From Candidatus Flexicrinis affinis (GTDB taxonomy: Bacteria; Chloroflexota; Anaerolineae; Aggregatilineales; Phototrophicaceae): DNA of 64,000 bases. The position numbers and the translations under genes were made by a program. Position 1 is the stretch's first letter. Every line of letters begins with the position of its first letter. The stretch is taken from assembly GCA_016716525.1 (NCBI GenBank), contig JADJWE010000007.1:280753-344752 (forward strand). The letters run 5' to 3'. Positions 40,595-48,971 of this stretch are shown here, one piece after another. The notes beneath the pieces were generated by a model. That model saw only the letters and a program-made list of their open reading frames with translations. It searched no databases and was not told the DNA's origin.

Positions 40595-41544
40595 CCATTC
40601 TCGTCACCGGAGCCAACGGCTATCTCGGCAACAACATCGTGAAACAACTCGTCGCACAGGGCAAAAACGTGCGTGCCATGGTGCGCGACACTGATAAGAC
40701 CGCCAAACGGCTTGGCGACGTGGCCTCGAAGATCGAGATCGTCAATGGTGACGTGCGTGAACGCGAGAAAATCAAGCCGTTGTTCGAGGACGTCAGCACG
40801 GTCATTCACCTCGTCGCCATCGCCATCGAGAAAGGCGGCACGACCTACGAAGACGTCAACTACCAAGGCACGATCAACGTCGTAGACGCGGCGGTGGCGG
40901 CAGGCGTTCAACGGTTCATCAACATGAGCCAGAACGGCGCAACGCCCGACTCGCCCTACCGCTTCTTGCGCAGCAAGGGGCGCGCGCAGGCGTACGTCGC
41001 CGAACATGCCCCGGCATGGACGGCCCTGCGTCCATCGGCGATCTTCGGCCCGCAAGACGAGTTCTTCAACACCTTCGCCCGCCTGCTCAAAGTCACGCCG
41101 ATCGTGTTCCCGCTGGTCGGCGGCGGCAAAGCGCTGTTCCAGCCCGTGTCCGTCGATGATGTCGTCGAGGCCACGGTGCGCAGCGTGTCCGACGACAGTA
41201 CCATCGGCAAGGAATTGGCGCTGGGCGGGCCGGAAGTGCTGACCCTCGGTGAGATCGAGAAACGCGTGATGCAAGCGGTCGGTGCACGGCGGATCATGGT
41301 GCCGGCGCCGGTTGGGCTGCTGCGCCCGGCCGTATGGGTGATGGAGCGCGTGCTGCCCGGCTCGCCGGTCACGACCAGCCTGCTCGACCTGCTGGCCGTG
41401 CCAAACACCATTGAGGACAACGCGCTAGTCAACCATTTCAAGATGGACCCGATCCCCTTTAGCGGCAAGAACCTCGCCTATCTGCGCGATAACACCTTCG
41501 GCGACACGTTGGCGAAGTTCTTTCGCAATGCGACCGTGAACTAG
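40591..41544 (+). CDS. NAD(P)-binding SDR of the NDUFA9-like (complex I subunit-like) type
   Basis: A 317-residue atypical short-chain dehydrogenase. The dinucleotide motif TGANGYLGNNIVKQL opens the protein, followed by VNGDVREREKIKPLFEDVSTVIHLVAI, a Tyr-less active site (FINMSQNGA), LRPSAIFGPQDEFF and PVSVDDVVEATVRS, all characteristic of NDUFA9-like proteins. Absence of the YxxxK pair suggests a binding or structural role, possibly for isoprenoid or quinone lipids. ATGA overlap with the glycosyltransferase gene makes it the third coupled gene of this operon. Confidence 0.88.
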   Translation: MTILVTGANGYLGNNIVKQLVAQGKNVRAMVRDTDKTAKRLGDVASKIEIVNGDVREREKIKPLFEDVSTVIHLVAIAIEKGGTTYEDVNYQGTINVVDAAVAAGVQRFINMSQNGATPDSPYRFLRSKGRAQAYVAEHAPAWTALRPSAIFGPQDEFFNTFARLLKVTPIVFPLVGGGKALFQPVSVDDVVEATVRSVSDDSTIGKELALGGPEVLTLGEIEKRVMQAVGARRIMVPAPVGLLRPAVWVMERVLPGSPVTTSLLDLLAVPNTIEDNALVNHFKMDPIPFSGKNLAYLRDNTFGDTLAKFFRNATVN

Positions 41545-41876
41545 GCGGTAAAGATCAGAGATCAGGAGCTTGTCGTCAGGGCGGTGAGGCGGGCGTCCGC
41601 GGACACGAGGGAACCGCTGAGTTCACTTACGGAGTCCCCGTGGCGGTTAACGTCAACCGTGGTCTTCACGTGGTGCGATTCGCCGCTATGATGGAGGGGT
41701 TGAAGCGCCGTTCTCGCGCCGAGTTTCGACACGGCTGACTGTGTATGCGTCTTCCCGCCGGCCCCCAAACGTTGAGGGCTTACGGGGGCGTCTGACCGAT
41801 ACCCCGCGATTTTACCGAATTTCTTATGTTGCGGGTTTATACTCCGCCACGACTATCGGCATGAAAGGCCTCGTCA
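41545..41876. other. 332-base gap before ftsH, no gene recognised
   Basis: No convincing protein or known RNA is visible. The region contains a GCCCCC/GGGGGC hairpin at about 41760-41788 without a T-run, and a TATACT at 41838-41843 that could be a -10 for ftsH. A 68-codon minus-strand frame here has no ribosome site or recognisable similarity and was not called. A long ftsH leader or a small RNA are both possible. Confidence 0.4.
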
Positions 41877-44114
41877 ATGCAATTCGGGAATAACAACAAT
41901 AATCAGGGCAACCAGCCACCGCGCGGGCCCGATGGCCAACCCCCTCAGCCGCCTCAACAAGACTGGCGCCGGTGGGTGTGGCCCGCGCTCCTCGTGCTGT
42001 TCCTGGTCTGGACACTGCTGACCCTGCCCGACCTGTTGGGCGGCCGCTCGAGCGGCAGCCAAGTGCTCATCAGCTACAGCGAACTTTTCGCGCAGACCGA
42101 GGCGGGCAACGTCTCGCAGCTCGTCGTCCGCGACGCAACCGCAACCGGTGCGTTCCGCAATTCCGTGCGTATTCAGGACGCGACCGGCCAGGTGCGCGAC
42201 TATCCGGGCGGCACGCGCTTCTCGGTCACGCTTCCCACCGACGGCAATGAGCAGTATTACACGCTCGCCCGCGAGAACGGCACCGAGATCGTCTTTCAGC
42301 AGACGGAAGTCAACCCGATCCTGTTGTTCCTGATCAATTTCGGCCCGTTGATCCTCATCATCGGCTTCTTCGTGTGGTCGGCGCGGCGCGCGCAGCGCCA
42401 GATGGGCGGCGCATTTAACTTTGGCCGCACGCAAGCGCGTGAGTACACCGTCGAGCGTCCGCAGGTCAAGTTCGCCGACGTCGCCGGGCAAGACAGCGCC
42501 AAGGCCGAACTCGTCGAGGTAGTCGACTTCCTCAAAGAACCGGACAAGTACATCGCGCTTGGCGCGAAAATCCCGCGCGGCGTGCTGCTGGTCGGCCCGC
42601 CGGGCACCGGCAAGACGCTGCTGGCGCGCGCCGTCGCCGGCGAGGCGAACGTGTCGTTCTTCAGCATCGCGGCATCGGAGTTTGTCGAGATGTTCGTCGG
42701 TGTCGGCGCCTCGCGCGTGCGTGACCTGTTCCGTCGCGCCAAAGAGAACGCCCCGAGCATCGTGTTTGTGGACGAGATCGACGCAGTCGGCCGCCAGCGC
42801 GGCGCAGGACTCGGCGGCGGTCACGACGAGCGCGAACAGACCTTGAACCAGATGCTGGCCGAGATGGACGGCTTCGACCGCACCGAGAGCGTGATCGTCA
42901 TGGCGGCCACCAACCGGCCCGACGTGCTCGATCCCGCACTGCTGCGTCCGGGCCGCTTTGATCGTCAGGTGACCGTTGGATTGCCCGACAAGTCCGGCCG
43001 TGAGGCGATCCTCAAGATTCACACGCGCGACAAGCCGCTCGACAAAGACGTCAAGCTGGGCGACATCGCCAAGAGCACGATCGGCTTCAGCGGCGCCGAT
43101 CTCGCCAACCTCGCCAATGAGGCGGCGTTGGGCGCGGCCCGCCGCAACCGCAAGCGGATCATGATGCGTGACTTCCTCGATGCTTTCGACCGCATCGTGT
43201 TGGGCAACGAACGCCCGCCGCTTTCCAACGAACGCGAACGCATGATCACGGCGTATCACGAAGCCGGCCACGCGCTTGCCGCCGCGCTGACCCCGGGCGC
43301 TGACCCGGTGCTGAAGGTGACGATCGTGCCGCGCGGTATGGCTGGCGGCGTGACCGTCTTCATGCCGGAGGACCGGGGCTATCAGTCCGAATCCTACTTG
43401 CGTGCGCGCATGGTGACTGGCATGGGTGGCCGCGCAGCCGAACAGATCATCTTCCACGAGGTGACATCAGGCGCCATCTCCGACCTGCGGCAGGTGACGA
43501 GCATCGCCCGCGCGATGGTGTCGCAGTTGGGCATGAGCGATTCTGTCGGCCCGCTGAACTTCGGCGACGACGAGCGCCAGCCGTTCCTCGGCTACGCGCT
43601 GTCGCAGGGCCGCAACTACAGCGAGGAGACCGCCGCCAAGATCGACGCCGAGGTGCGCCGCTTGGTGGAGGAAGCCTACGCCCAGACTCTCCAGCTCCTG
43701 ACCCAGCACAAGGACAAGCTGGAGGCGCTGGCGCAGGCCCTGCTCACCAGCGAGGTGATCGGGCAGGAGGAGATGTACAAGATCATCGGCATGGAAGACA
43801 AGCTGGCTGAGCTGGCCGAGAACGTCTTCAAAGAGCCGACCTCCAAGGAACCGGTCAAGTCCAACGGCAGCGCGCCGCACAAGGACGAGCCGACGGCTGA
43901 GGAGAAAGACGCGCCGAAGGATCAGGACAAGCCGACGGACTTGTCGCTCGATCTGCTGGAGGACGACGACGTGTCGAAGGTCGATCCGGGCGCGGATGAC
44001 ATGATCGACGCGCGCCAGACCGAGTCGGTCGACGACTCGAAGTTCCCGGACACCAAGCCGGGCAAGCCGTCCGGCCCGGTGCATCCGCTCGACCGCCGCA
44101 CCGGCGACGAGTAG
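41877..44114 (+). CDS. ftsH: ATP-dependent zinc metalloprotease FtsH
   Basis: A 745-residue membrane-bound AAA+ protease that unfolds and degrades membrane and short-lived regulatory proteins. After an Asn/Gln/Pro-rich start come helix 1 (about 34-50), an outer domain, helix 2 (about 147-167), Walker A GPPGTGKT at 240-247, Walker B VFVDEID at 297-303, the AAATNRPDVLDPALLRPGRFDRQ second region of homology and zinc motif HEAGH at 461-465. An acidic tail of about 95 residues after residue 650 (DLLEDDDVSKVDPGADD) is longer than in E. coli FtsH. Only a weak AAAGG site precedes the ATG. Confidence 0.97.
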   Translation: MQFGNNNNNQGNQPPRGPDGQPPQPPQQDWRRWVWPALLVLFLVWTLLTLPDLLGGRSSGSQVLISYSELFAQTEAGNVSQLVVRDATATGAFRNSVRIQDATGQVRDYPGGTRFSVTLPTDGNEQYYTLARENGTEIVFQQTEVNPILLFLINFGPLILIIGFFVWSARRAQRQMGGAFNFGRTQAREYTVERPQVKFADVAGQDSAKAELVEVVDFLKEPDKYIALGAKIPRGVLLVGPPGTGKTLLARAVAGEANVSFFSIAASEFVEMFVGVGASRVRDLFRRAKENAPSIVFVDEIDAVGRQRGAGLGGGHDEREQTLNQMLAEMDGFDRTESVIVMAATNRPDVLDPALLRPGRFDRQVTVGLPDKSGREAILKIHTRDKPLDKDVKLGDIAKSTIGFSGADLANLANEAALGAARRNRKRIMMRDFLDAFDRIVLGNERPPLSNERERMITAYHEAGHALAAALTPGADPVLKVTIVPRGMAGGVTVFMPEDRGYQSESYLRARMVTGMGGRAAEQIIFHEVTSGAISDLRQVTSIARAMVSQLGMSDSVGPLNFGDDERQPFLGYALSQGRNYSEETAAKIDAEVRRLVEEAYAQTLQLLTQHKDKLEALAQALLTSEVIGQEEMYKIIGMEDKLAELAENVFKEPTSKEPVKSNGSAPHKDEPTAEEKDAPKDQDKPTDLSLDLLEDDDVSKVDPGADDMIDARQTESVDDSKFPDTKPGKPSGPVHPLDRRTGDE

Positions 44115-44144
44115 CCCGCACGGAAAGCCCGAGTATTGAACTGC

Positions 44145-44172
44145 AGCGCCCCGACCGATTGGCCGGGGCGCT
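44145..44172. terminator. Shared hairpin, copy 1 of 5 (between ftsH and paralogue 1)
   Basis: The core CCGACCGATTGGCCGG, extended by GC-rich arms to AGCGC/GCGCT, lies 30 bases after ftsH and 35 bases below the stop of the converging gene. Almost the same hairpin recurs at 45370, 46570, 48916 and 50171. Confidence 0.75.
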
Positions 44173-44207
44173 GGTGATTCATTTTGGTTGTTGGGGTGGG
44201 GTTCGCT

Positions 44208-45251
44208 CTACTGAAGCTCTGCGCCGGACGATTGCGACGCGCCAAACGCCGGCACGGGCAGCGCCGCGCGCGGCGCATCGTCCGTGTTTGTCACGACACT
44301 GAGCGTGACGGCATCCACCGCGATCGATCCCGTGGCGTAGCCCTGTTTGACCATCGTCTTCGCGGAGACGACCGGCGCCGTGAGCGTGGCGGAGACGAAC
44401 TTCGGCGTTGCTTCGGGAACGTGATCCCACGATGCCGAAGCGTTCAGGTCAAGGCTGATCTTCACCTTCTGTCCATTGGCCAGCGTCAACTTACCGATGA
44501 CCTTGCCTTCGCCTGTGTAACCCGGGAAGGCATCTGCGTAGAAGTAGAGGAACGCGGTATCCCCAGCCGCGCCGATTGTCCCGCTGTACTTGTTGACGAA
44601 CTTGGATTTAACGAACGCGTCGCCGACCAGCTTCAGCCCGCAGGTACCAAGCAAGTTCGAGGTCGTGTCGCACAAGCGGATATCGTTGGTGGCATTCTTG
44701 CCTTTCCAGAATGCCGCGACGGTGGATACTGGATTGCCGAGCGCATTCAGGCCAATGGCCTCAAAGCTGTGATTGCGTGTCAACACGTGTACTGGACCGT
44801 GTTCGATATTGGTGACCTGCGTGGAGTCGCAGCTTTACAGCATGCCGCGGGTCTCGTAGAGCGGCTCCCAGTCCAGTGACCATACGGTTGCGGTTATGTA
44901 GAGCGGCGTTCCTGAAGCGAGCGGATAAAGGTCGACGGGAGCCAGTCCACGCATGTTGTAGTAGCCGAAAAACAGGCCTGTCTGACCCGTATCTGGTGCG
45001 TACTCCCATGCTGAGTCGCTCACGATCGAGCCGTTATAGACGACGGTCCCGGTCATGTAGACGTTCGTTGACCGATGGCGAAGGATTTGTGCGACAGGAC
45101 CATTGCAGTTCCCAGAACTCGCGCCAAGAAACACGACGAAGTCTTGTGCGGAACGGTCGTCTTGGGCCGATACACCAGCAACGGCGACTACCACGGCAAG
45201 GATCAAGGCGACTGCAATCGGGATTGACCGTAAGACGATTAGCCTGAACAT
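44208..45251 (-). pseudogene. Secreted four-cysteine paralogue 1, interrupted by an in-frame stop
   Basis: The full length would be 347 codons, matching its five neighbours, but codon 139 is TAA (44835-44837). The frame is the same on both sides, and alignment with paralogues puts the stop where paralogue 2 has Ser, directly before the conserved SCDS. A single base change (TCA to TAA) would explain it. The first half has a signal peptide (PIAVALILAVVVAVAGVSA) and NMRGLAPVDLYPLASG; the second has NHSFEAIGL, FWKGKNATNDIRLCD, GTCGLKLVG and ends RAALPVPAFG. GGAGG precedes the second of two adjacent ATGs. It could be a true pseudogene, a read-through gene or a sequence error. Confidence 0.75.
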
Positions 45252-45369
45252 CATTCCTCCACTCTTTATTTGCGGTCGATGGGATGTCCACCTAATCCCC
45301 ATTTAATGGCGCTTCGCGGGTTTGCGCAACTCGGGCGGAGGTTTGGGGCACCGTAACCAGCAGCTAAAA

Positions 45370-45393
45370 CGCCCCGACCGATTGGCCGGGGCG
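45370..45393 (-). terminator. Shared hairpin, copy 2 of 5 (after paralogue 2)
   Basis: The CCGACCGATTGGCCGG core with CGCC/GGCG arms is preceded by TAAAA on the plus strand, giving a TTTTA tail on the minus strand. It lies 35 bases below the stop of paralogue 2. Confidence 0.8.
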
Positions 45394-45428
45394 CTGGTGA
45401 TTCTCAGGCTGTCTGCGGGCCGGCTAGT

Positions 45429-46457
45429 CTAGCCGTTCTCCCATGTCCGGGTGCCGCTGGGCACCGGAAGCGTACGTAGTTCAGTCGGTGTGCTGCTGAG
45501 TACGGACAGCGTCACGGCATCGAACGCGATGCTGCCGCTTCCGAAACCCTGCTGAAGCTTGACCTTCGCTGAGACGACCGGCGACGTCAGCTTGACTGAA
45601 GCGTCGTACGCATAGCCATACGTGCTAGTGCCGGCGCTAATCGCCTCAGGGACGAGCTTGACGACCGCGCCGTTGGCCAGCGTCAGCTTGGCTTGCAGCT
45701 TGGCGGCACCACCGTACCCCGCAAAGCCCTGCGCATGAACCAAAAAGTACACAAGGTCCCCTGCCACGCCGATGTTGCCGGTGTACTTCTGCTGGATCTT
45801 CGACTTGACCGCGAGGTCCGACACGAACTTGAACCCGCACGCGCCGTTGAACACCGCCGACGCCGGCCCCGGAGGACCGTCACAGGTACGGAAGTCGTTG
45901 GTCGTGTTCTTGCCCTTCCAGAACGCGGCAGTTGACGGAATGACACTTACGCCGTCAAAGCCGCCCAGCTCGAAGTTGTGGTTCATCAGCAATTGCGTCG
46001 CCGGCCCCGAAGACGAGCTCTTCATGGTGGTTGAGTCACAACTGCTCAGACGCGCGCGGGCCTCGTAGATCGGCTGCCAGTCCGCGGTAAAGATGGTCAC
46101 GACGAGGTCGATCGGCAGGCCGGGCGTGAGGGGGTAAAGATTGGTGGCATCGCCGCGATCGTTGACGAAGAAGAAACCCCAGCCGCTCGGGCCATAAGCA
46201 CTCCCCGCCAATTGCAAGACATCGTCGTGGAACTTCACGCCGTTGATGAAGCCTTGGCCGACGAAGATGAGGCCGTCGGTGCGGCTGCGAATATAGTCCA
46301 TGCCTATGTCATTGCAATTGCTTCCAGCATCGACACCGGTGAACTGAACGAACACGTCGCCACGGGCATCCTGCGCAAGAACGCTAACACTCGTGACGAG
46401 CAGCAGCATAATCAACGACAGGACAACGACGAAACGATTGAGAACGCGAACAGACAT
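45429..46457 (-). CDS. Secreted four-cysteine paralogue 2
   Basis: A 342-residue secreted protein with a signal peptide ending near SVLAQ. Domain 1 (about 30-150) contains FTGVDAGSNCNDIG, FVNDRGDATNLYPLTPG and ARARLSSCDST. Domain 2 (about 160-330) contains NHNFELGGFDG, AAFWKGKNTTNDFRTCD, GACGFKFVSD, KSKIQQKYTGNIG and GFGSGSIAFDAVTLSV, and the chain ends LRTLPVPSG. The pattern 'NxxFE...W...N..C...G.C' followed by beta strands resembles carbohydrate-binding-type jelly rolls found in surface proteins. Four cysteines are conserved across the family and probably form two disulfides. GGAGG precedes the ATG. Confidence 0.8.
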   Translation of the reverse strand: MSVRVLNRFVVVLSLIMLLLVTSVSVLAQDARGDVFVQFTGVDAGSNCNDIGMDYIRSRTDGLIFVGQGFINGVKFHDDVLQLAGSAYGPSGWGFFFVNDRGDATNLYPLTPGLPIDLVVTIFTADWQPIYEARARLSSCDSTTMKSSSSGPATQLLMNHNFELGGFDGVSVIPSTAAFWKGKNTTNDFRTCDGPPGPASAVFNGACGFKFVSDLAVKSKIQQKYTGNIGVAGDLVYFLVHAQGFAGYGGAAKLQAKLTLANGAVVKLVPEAISAGTSTYGYAYDASVKLTSPVVSAKVKLQQGFGSGSIAFDAVTLSVLSSTPTELRTLPVPSGTRTWENG

Positions 46458-46569
46458 AACTCCTCCAATGTGCGATAAGGGACATGCTCCCCAGTGAGCA
46501 GGACAATCATCTTGGAATCTGTGAAAACGCGCAAGTGGTTTCGCAGTATTATGACACGCCGCCCCAAAA

Positions 46570-46593
46570 CGCCCCGACCGATTGGCCGGGGCG
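46570..46593 (-). terminator. Shared hairpin, copy 3 of 5 (after paralogue 3)
   Basis: The same CCGACCGATTGGCCGG core and arms as copy 2, again with CAAAA on the left so that the minus-strand transcript ends in TTTTG. It lies 38 bases below the stop of paralogue 3. Confidence 0.8.
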
Positions 46594-46631
46594 CTGGTGA
46601 GTCTGCTATGCGTCTGATGCAGCGGAGCGCG

Positions 46632-47660
46632 TTAGTGAAGCGGGGCCTCCTGCAGCCCCAATGCACCGAACGATGGCACCGGTAGGACCGAGCGTGGCGC
46701 GTCGCCGGCGTTGGTCAACACGCTGAGCATCACAACGTCCAGCGCCACGGAGCCGAGACCCGTGTTCTGTTTGATCATCGTCTTGGCAGCGGTAACCGCT
46801 GCAGGAAGGTCCGCGTAAACGAACAGCGGTGTATCAGTTGGCGTCCACGATGCCAAAGCCGGGACGTCGACGCTCAGCTTCAATATCTGGCCATTCGCGA
46901 GCGTGAGCTTGCCGATCACCTTTCCGCCGCCGGTGTAGCCGGGCAAAGCATTGGCGTAGGCTTGCAGCAGCACGATGTCGCCCACCTGTCCGATTCGACC
47001 GTTGTACTTGTTGGTGAACTTCGACTTGGTGGCCGGATCGGCGGTGAGCTTCAGACCGCACAGTCCGACGAAATTGGCCGTTGTGTCGCAGGTCCGCAAA
47101 TCGTTGCCGGCGTTCTTGCCCTTCCAGAAAGCAGCCACTGTCGGATCGGGCAAACCTCCGCCGTCTACTCCAACCCCCTCGAAACTATGGTTACGGGTCA
47201 ATGAGTGGGCAGGTCCGTGTTCGTTGCTGGACAGCACCAGCGAGTCGCAGCTTGCCAGCGTTACACGTGACTCGTAGATAGGTTCGTGATCAAGTGACCA
47301 TATCGTAATGATCAACGTCAACTCTTTGCCGGGTGTGAGGGGCCACAGGTTGACCGGCGCCAGCCCGCGTGCGTTGCCATATGCGGTAGCCCAACTGGCC
47401 ACGCCATCTGCCGGCACGTATTCTGATATGTAGTCCGACACGATGACCCCATCGTAGAACGCAAGCGTCGAAATCAGGACGTTCGTCGAGCGCTGTCGCA
47501 ACAGGTTGAGTGAATTGTTGCTGCAAGTGCTCCCCGGATTGACGCCGAGGACTACCAGATAGTCCGAGGCCGAGCGTTCTTCCTGTGCGGTGACCGTGCT
47601 GGACATCAGGACGGCCAGAAGCACAACCACCACGAGCGTCAAAGTCAGGTTGGATTTCAT
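46632..47660 (-). CDS. Secreted four-cysteine paralogue 3
   Basis: A 342-residue secreted protein with leader KSNLTLTLVVVVLLAVLMSSTVTAQ. Family landmarks are VLGVNPGSTCSNN, RQRSTNVLIS, YGNARGLAPVNLWPLTPG, TLASCDSL, HGPAHSLTRNHSFEGVG, FWKGKNAGNDLRTCD, VGLCGLKLTAD, KSKFTNKYNGRIG and a RSVLPVPSFG end. It is closest to paralogue 1 (shared KFTNKY/KFVNKY and LPGYTGGGKVIGKLTLANGQ type runs), pointing to a local duplication. The ATG at 47660 follows GGAGAG; a longer frame to 47702 has no leader at its start. Confidence 0.8.
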   Translation of the reverse strand: MKSNLTLTLVVVVLLAVLMSSTVTAQEERSASDYLVVLGVNPGSTCSNNSLNLLRQRSTNVLISTLAFYDGVIVSDYISEYVPADGVASWATAYGNARGLAPVNLWPLTPGKELTLIITIWSLDHEPIYESRVTLASCDSLVLSSNEHGPAHSLTRNHSFEGVGVDGGGLPDPTVAAFWKGKNAGNDLRTCDTTANFVGLCGLKLTADPATKSKFTNKYNGRIGQVGDIVLLQAYANALPGYTGGGKVIGKLTLANGQILKLSVDVPALASWTPTDTPLFVYADLPAAVTAAKTMIKQNTGLGSVALDVVMLSVLTNAGDAPRSVLPVPSFGALGLQEAPLH

Positions 47661-47770
47661 CGGGCTCTCTCCTATTGGCATTTCGGTTATTGGTCGAAAC
47701 ATCAGTCACCCTTAGCGTGTGCCATGTATCACCGGCGCAGTTATCTACTTAATGCTTCTGCCGCCAGCAC

Positions 47771-48805
47771 CTAGCCGCCAAGCAGATTGACCGGCGTCGC
47801 GCCGGCCTGCGGCACCGGCAGCGCGCGCAGCGGTGTATTCGAGTTGGTGAACACCGAAAGCGTTACCGCGTCGAACGCGATGTTGCCTGACCCGAACTTC
47901 TGCTGAATGATCACAGACGCCGAGACGATCGGTTTCTGAAGCTTCATGAACGCTTCGAACGGCGTGGCATTCGGGAACGCGCCGTACAGATGCTCTCCCG
48001 CAGGCAGCGTCACGGCCAGCGTGTTCGACGTGCCGTCGGCGAAGAACAGCTTGGCCTTGACCTTCGCGCCGCCCGTGTATCCAACAAACGACTGGGCAAA
48101 CCCGTGCAGGTAGACGATGTCCTTCTTCTGCCCGATGGTCCCGGTATAGGTTTGCTTGATCTTCGACTTGGCAATCGACTCGGCGATGAACAGGAACCCG
48201 CAATTGCCGTGGTAGGTCGGAGATGCTGGCCCGGGCGGATCGCACACGCGGCTGTCGTTAAACGTGTTATTCCCTTGCCAGAATACCGCGGCATCCGCGT
48301 CAAACGGGGACTGCGTCTCGAAGCTGTGATTCTCCATGAGCTGATGCGCCGGACCGTGTGCCGACGATTTGAGCGTGGTCGAATCGCAGCTTGTGACGAC
48401 CGCGCGCGCTTCATAGAAGGGCTGCAGGTCCGGCGAATACAGCGTCCAGAACACTTCAACCTTCTTTCCGGGTGTCAGCGGCCACACATCCACAGCTCGG
48501 CCTCGGGTGTTTAGGAAACCTTCCTCAAGGAAGACGGACGCCCCGTCAGGGAACGTGTTGTTGAACGGCGCGAAGAAGTCCTGAACAATTTGGCCGTCAT
48601 AGAGGGTGGTAGCGGCAAAGTAAACCAGTCCCGTCGTTCGAAAATAGCCATCCATGCCGAAGTCCGAGCAGTTACTCGTGCCGCGAACGTTCAGAATGAC
48701 GATTTCGCTGCCGGTGACACGTTCGTCCTGCGCGGCGGCAGGACCCGCCACGGCAAGGGACATGACAAGGACGAGACCCAAGATCAAAGTCACAACACGT
48801 TTCAT
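47771..48805 (-). CDS. Secreted four-cysteine paralogue 4
   Basis: A 344-residue secreted protein with leader KRVVTLILGLVLVMSLAVAGPAAAQ. Landmarks are NVRGTSNCSDFG, LNTRGRAVDVWPLTPGKKVEV, YEARAVVTSCDSTTLKSS, HGPAHQLMENHSFE, FWQGNNTFNDSRVCD, GNCGFLFIAE, KSKIKQTYTGTIGQKKD, and the end LRALPVPQAGATPVNLLGG. It is nearly identical to paralogue 6 in the last 150 residues, so these two form a second subfamily. It is the only member without the shared CCGACCGATTGGCCGG hairpin downstream. The ATG at 48805 was chosen because the leader begins there; an open frame runs far upstream without coding character. Confidence 0.8.
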   Translation of the reverse strand: MKRVVTLILGLVLVMSLAVAGPAAAQDERVTGSEIVILNVRGTSNCSDFGMDGYFRTTGLVYFAATTLYDGQIVQDFFAPFNNTFPDGASVFLEEGFLNTRGRAVDVWPLTPGKKVEVFWTLYSPDLQPFYEARAVVTSCDSTTLKSSAHGPAHQLMENHSFETQSPFDADAAVFWQGNNTFNDSRVCDPPGPASPTYHGNCGFLFIAESIAKSKIKQTYTGTIGQKKDIVYLHGFAQSFVGYTGGAKVKAKLFFADGTSNTLAVTLPAGEHLYGAFPNATPFEAFMKLQKPIVSASVIIQQKFGSGNIAFDAVTLSVFTNSNTPLRALPVPQAGATPVNLLGG

Positions 48806-48915
48806 TGCGCGCTCCAATCGCTGCCTGTTGCACGGAATGTTCTGTGCGAATACCTGCATTAAATGACGAAAAGCAATATTGCGCAACTCGGCCGAGAATC
48901 GGCCCACGGCAAGAA

Positions 48916-48943
48916 GACACCCCGACCGATTGGCCGGGGCGTC
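48916..48943. terminator. Shared hairpin, copy 4 of 5 (after paralogue 5)
   Basis: The same CCGACCGATTGGCCGG core with GAC/GTC outer bases. TTTTT follows on the plus side and a TTCTT-type tail on the minus side, so it could work in both directions. It lies 28 bases below the stop of paralogue 5. Confidence 0.8.
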
Positions 48944-48971
48944 TTTTTGACCAAAGGCGCAGTAAATCGTA

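Noticed and set aside
41562..41768. 68-codon minus-strand frame in the gap before ftsH
   Set aside because: No ribosome site, no recognisable composition or motif, and an unlikely product.
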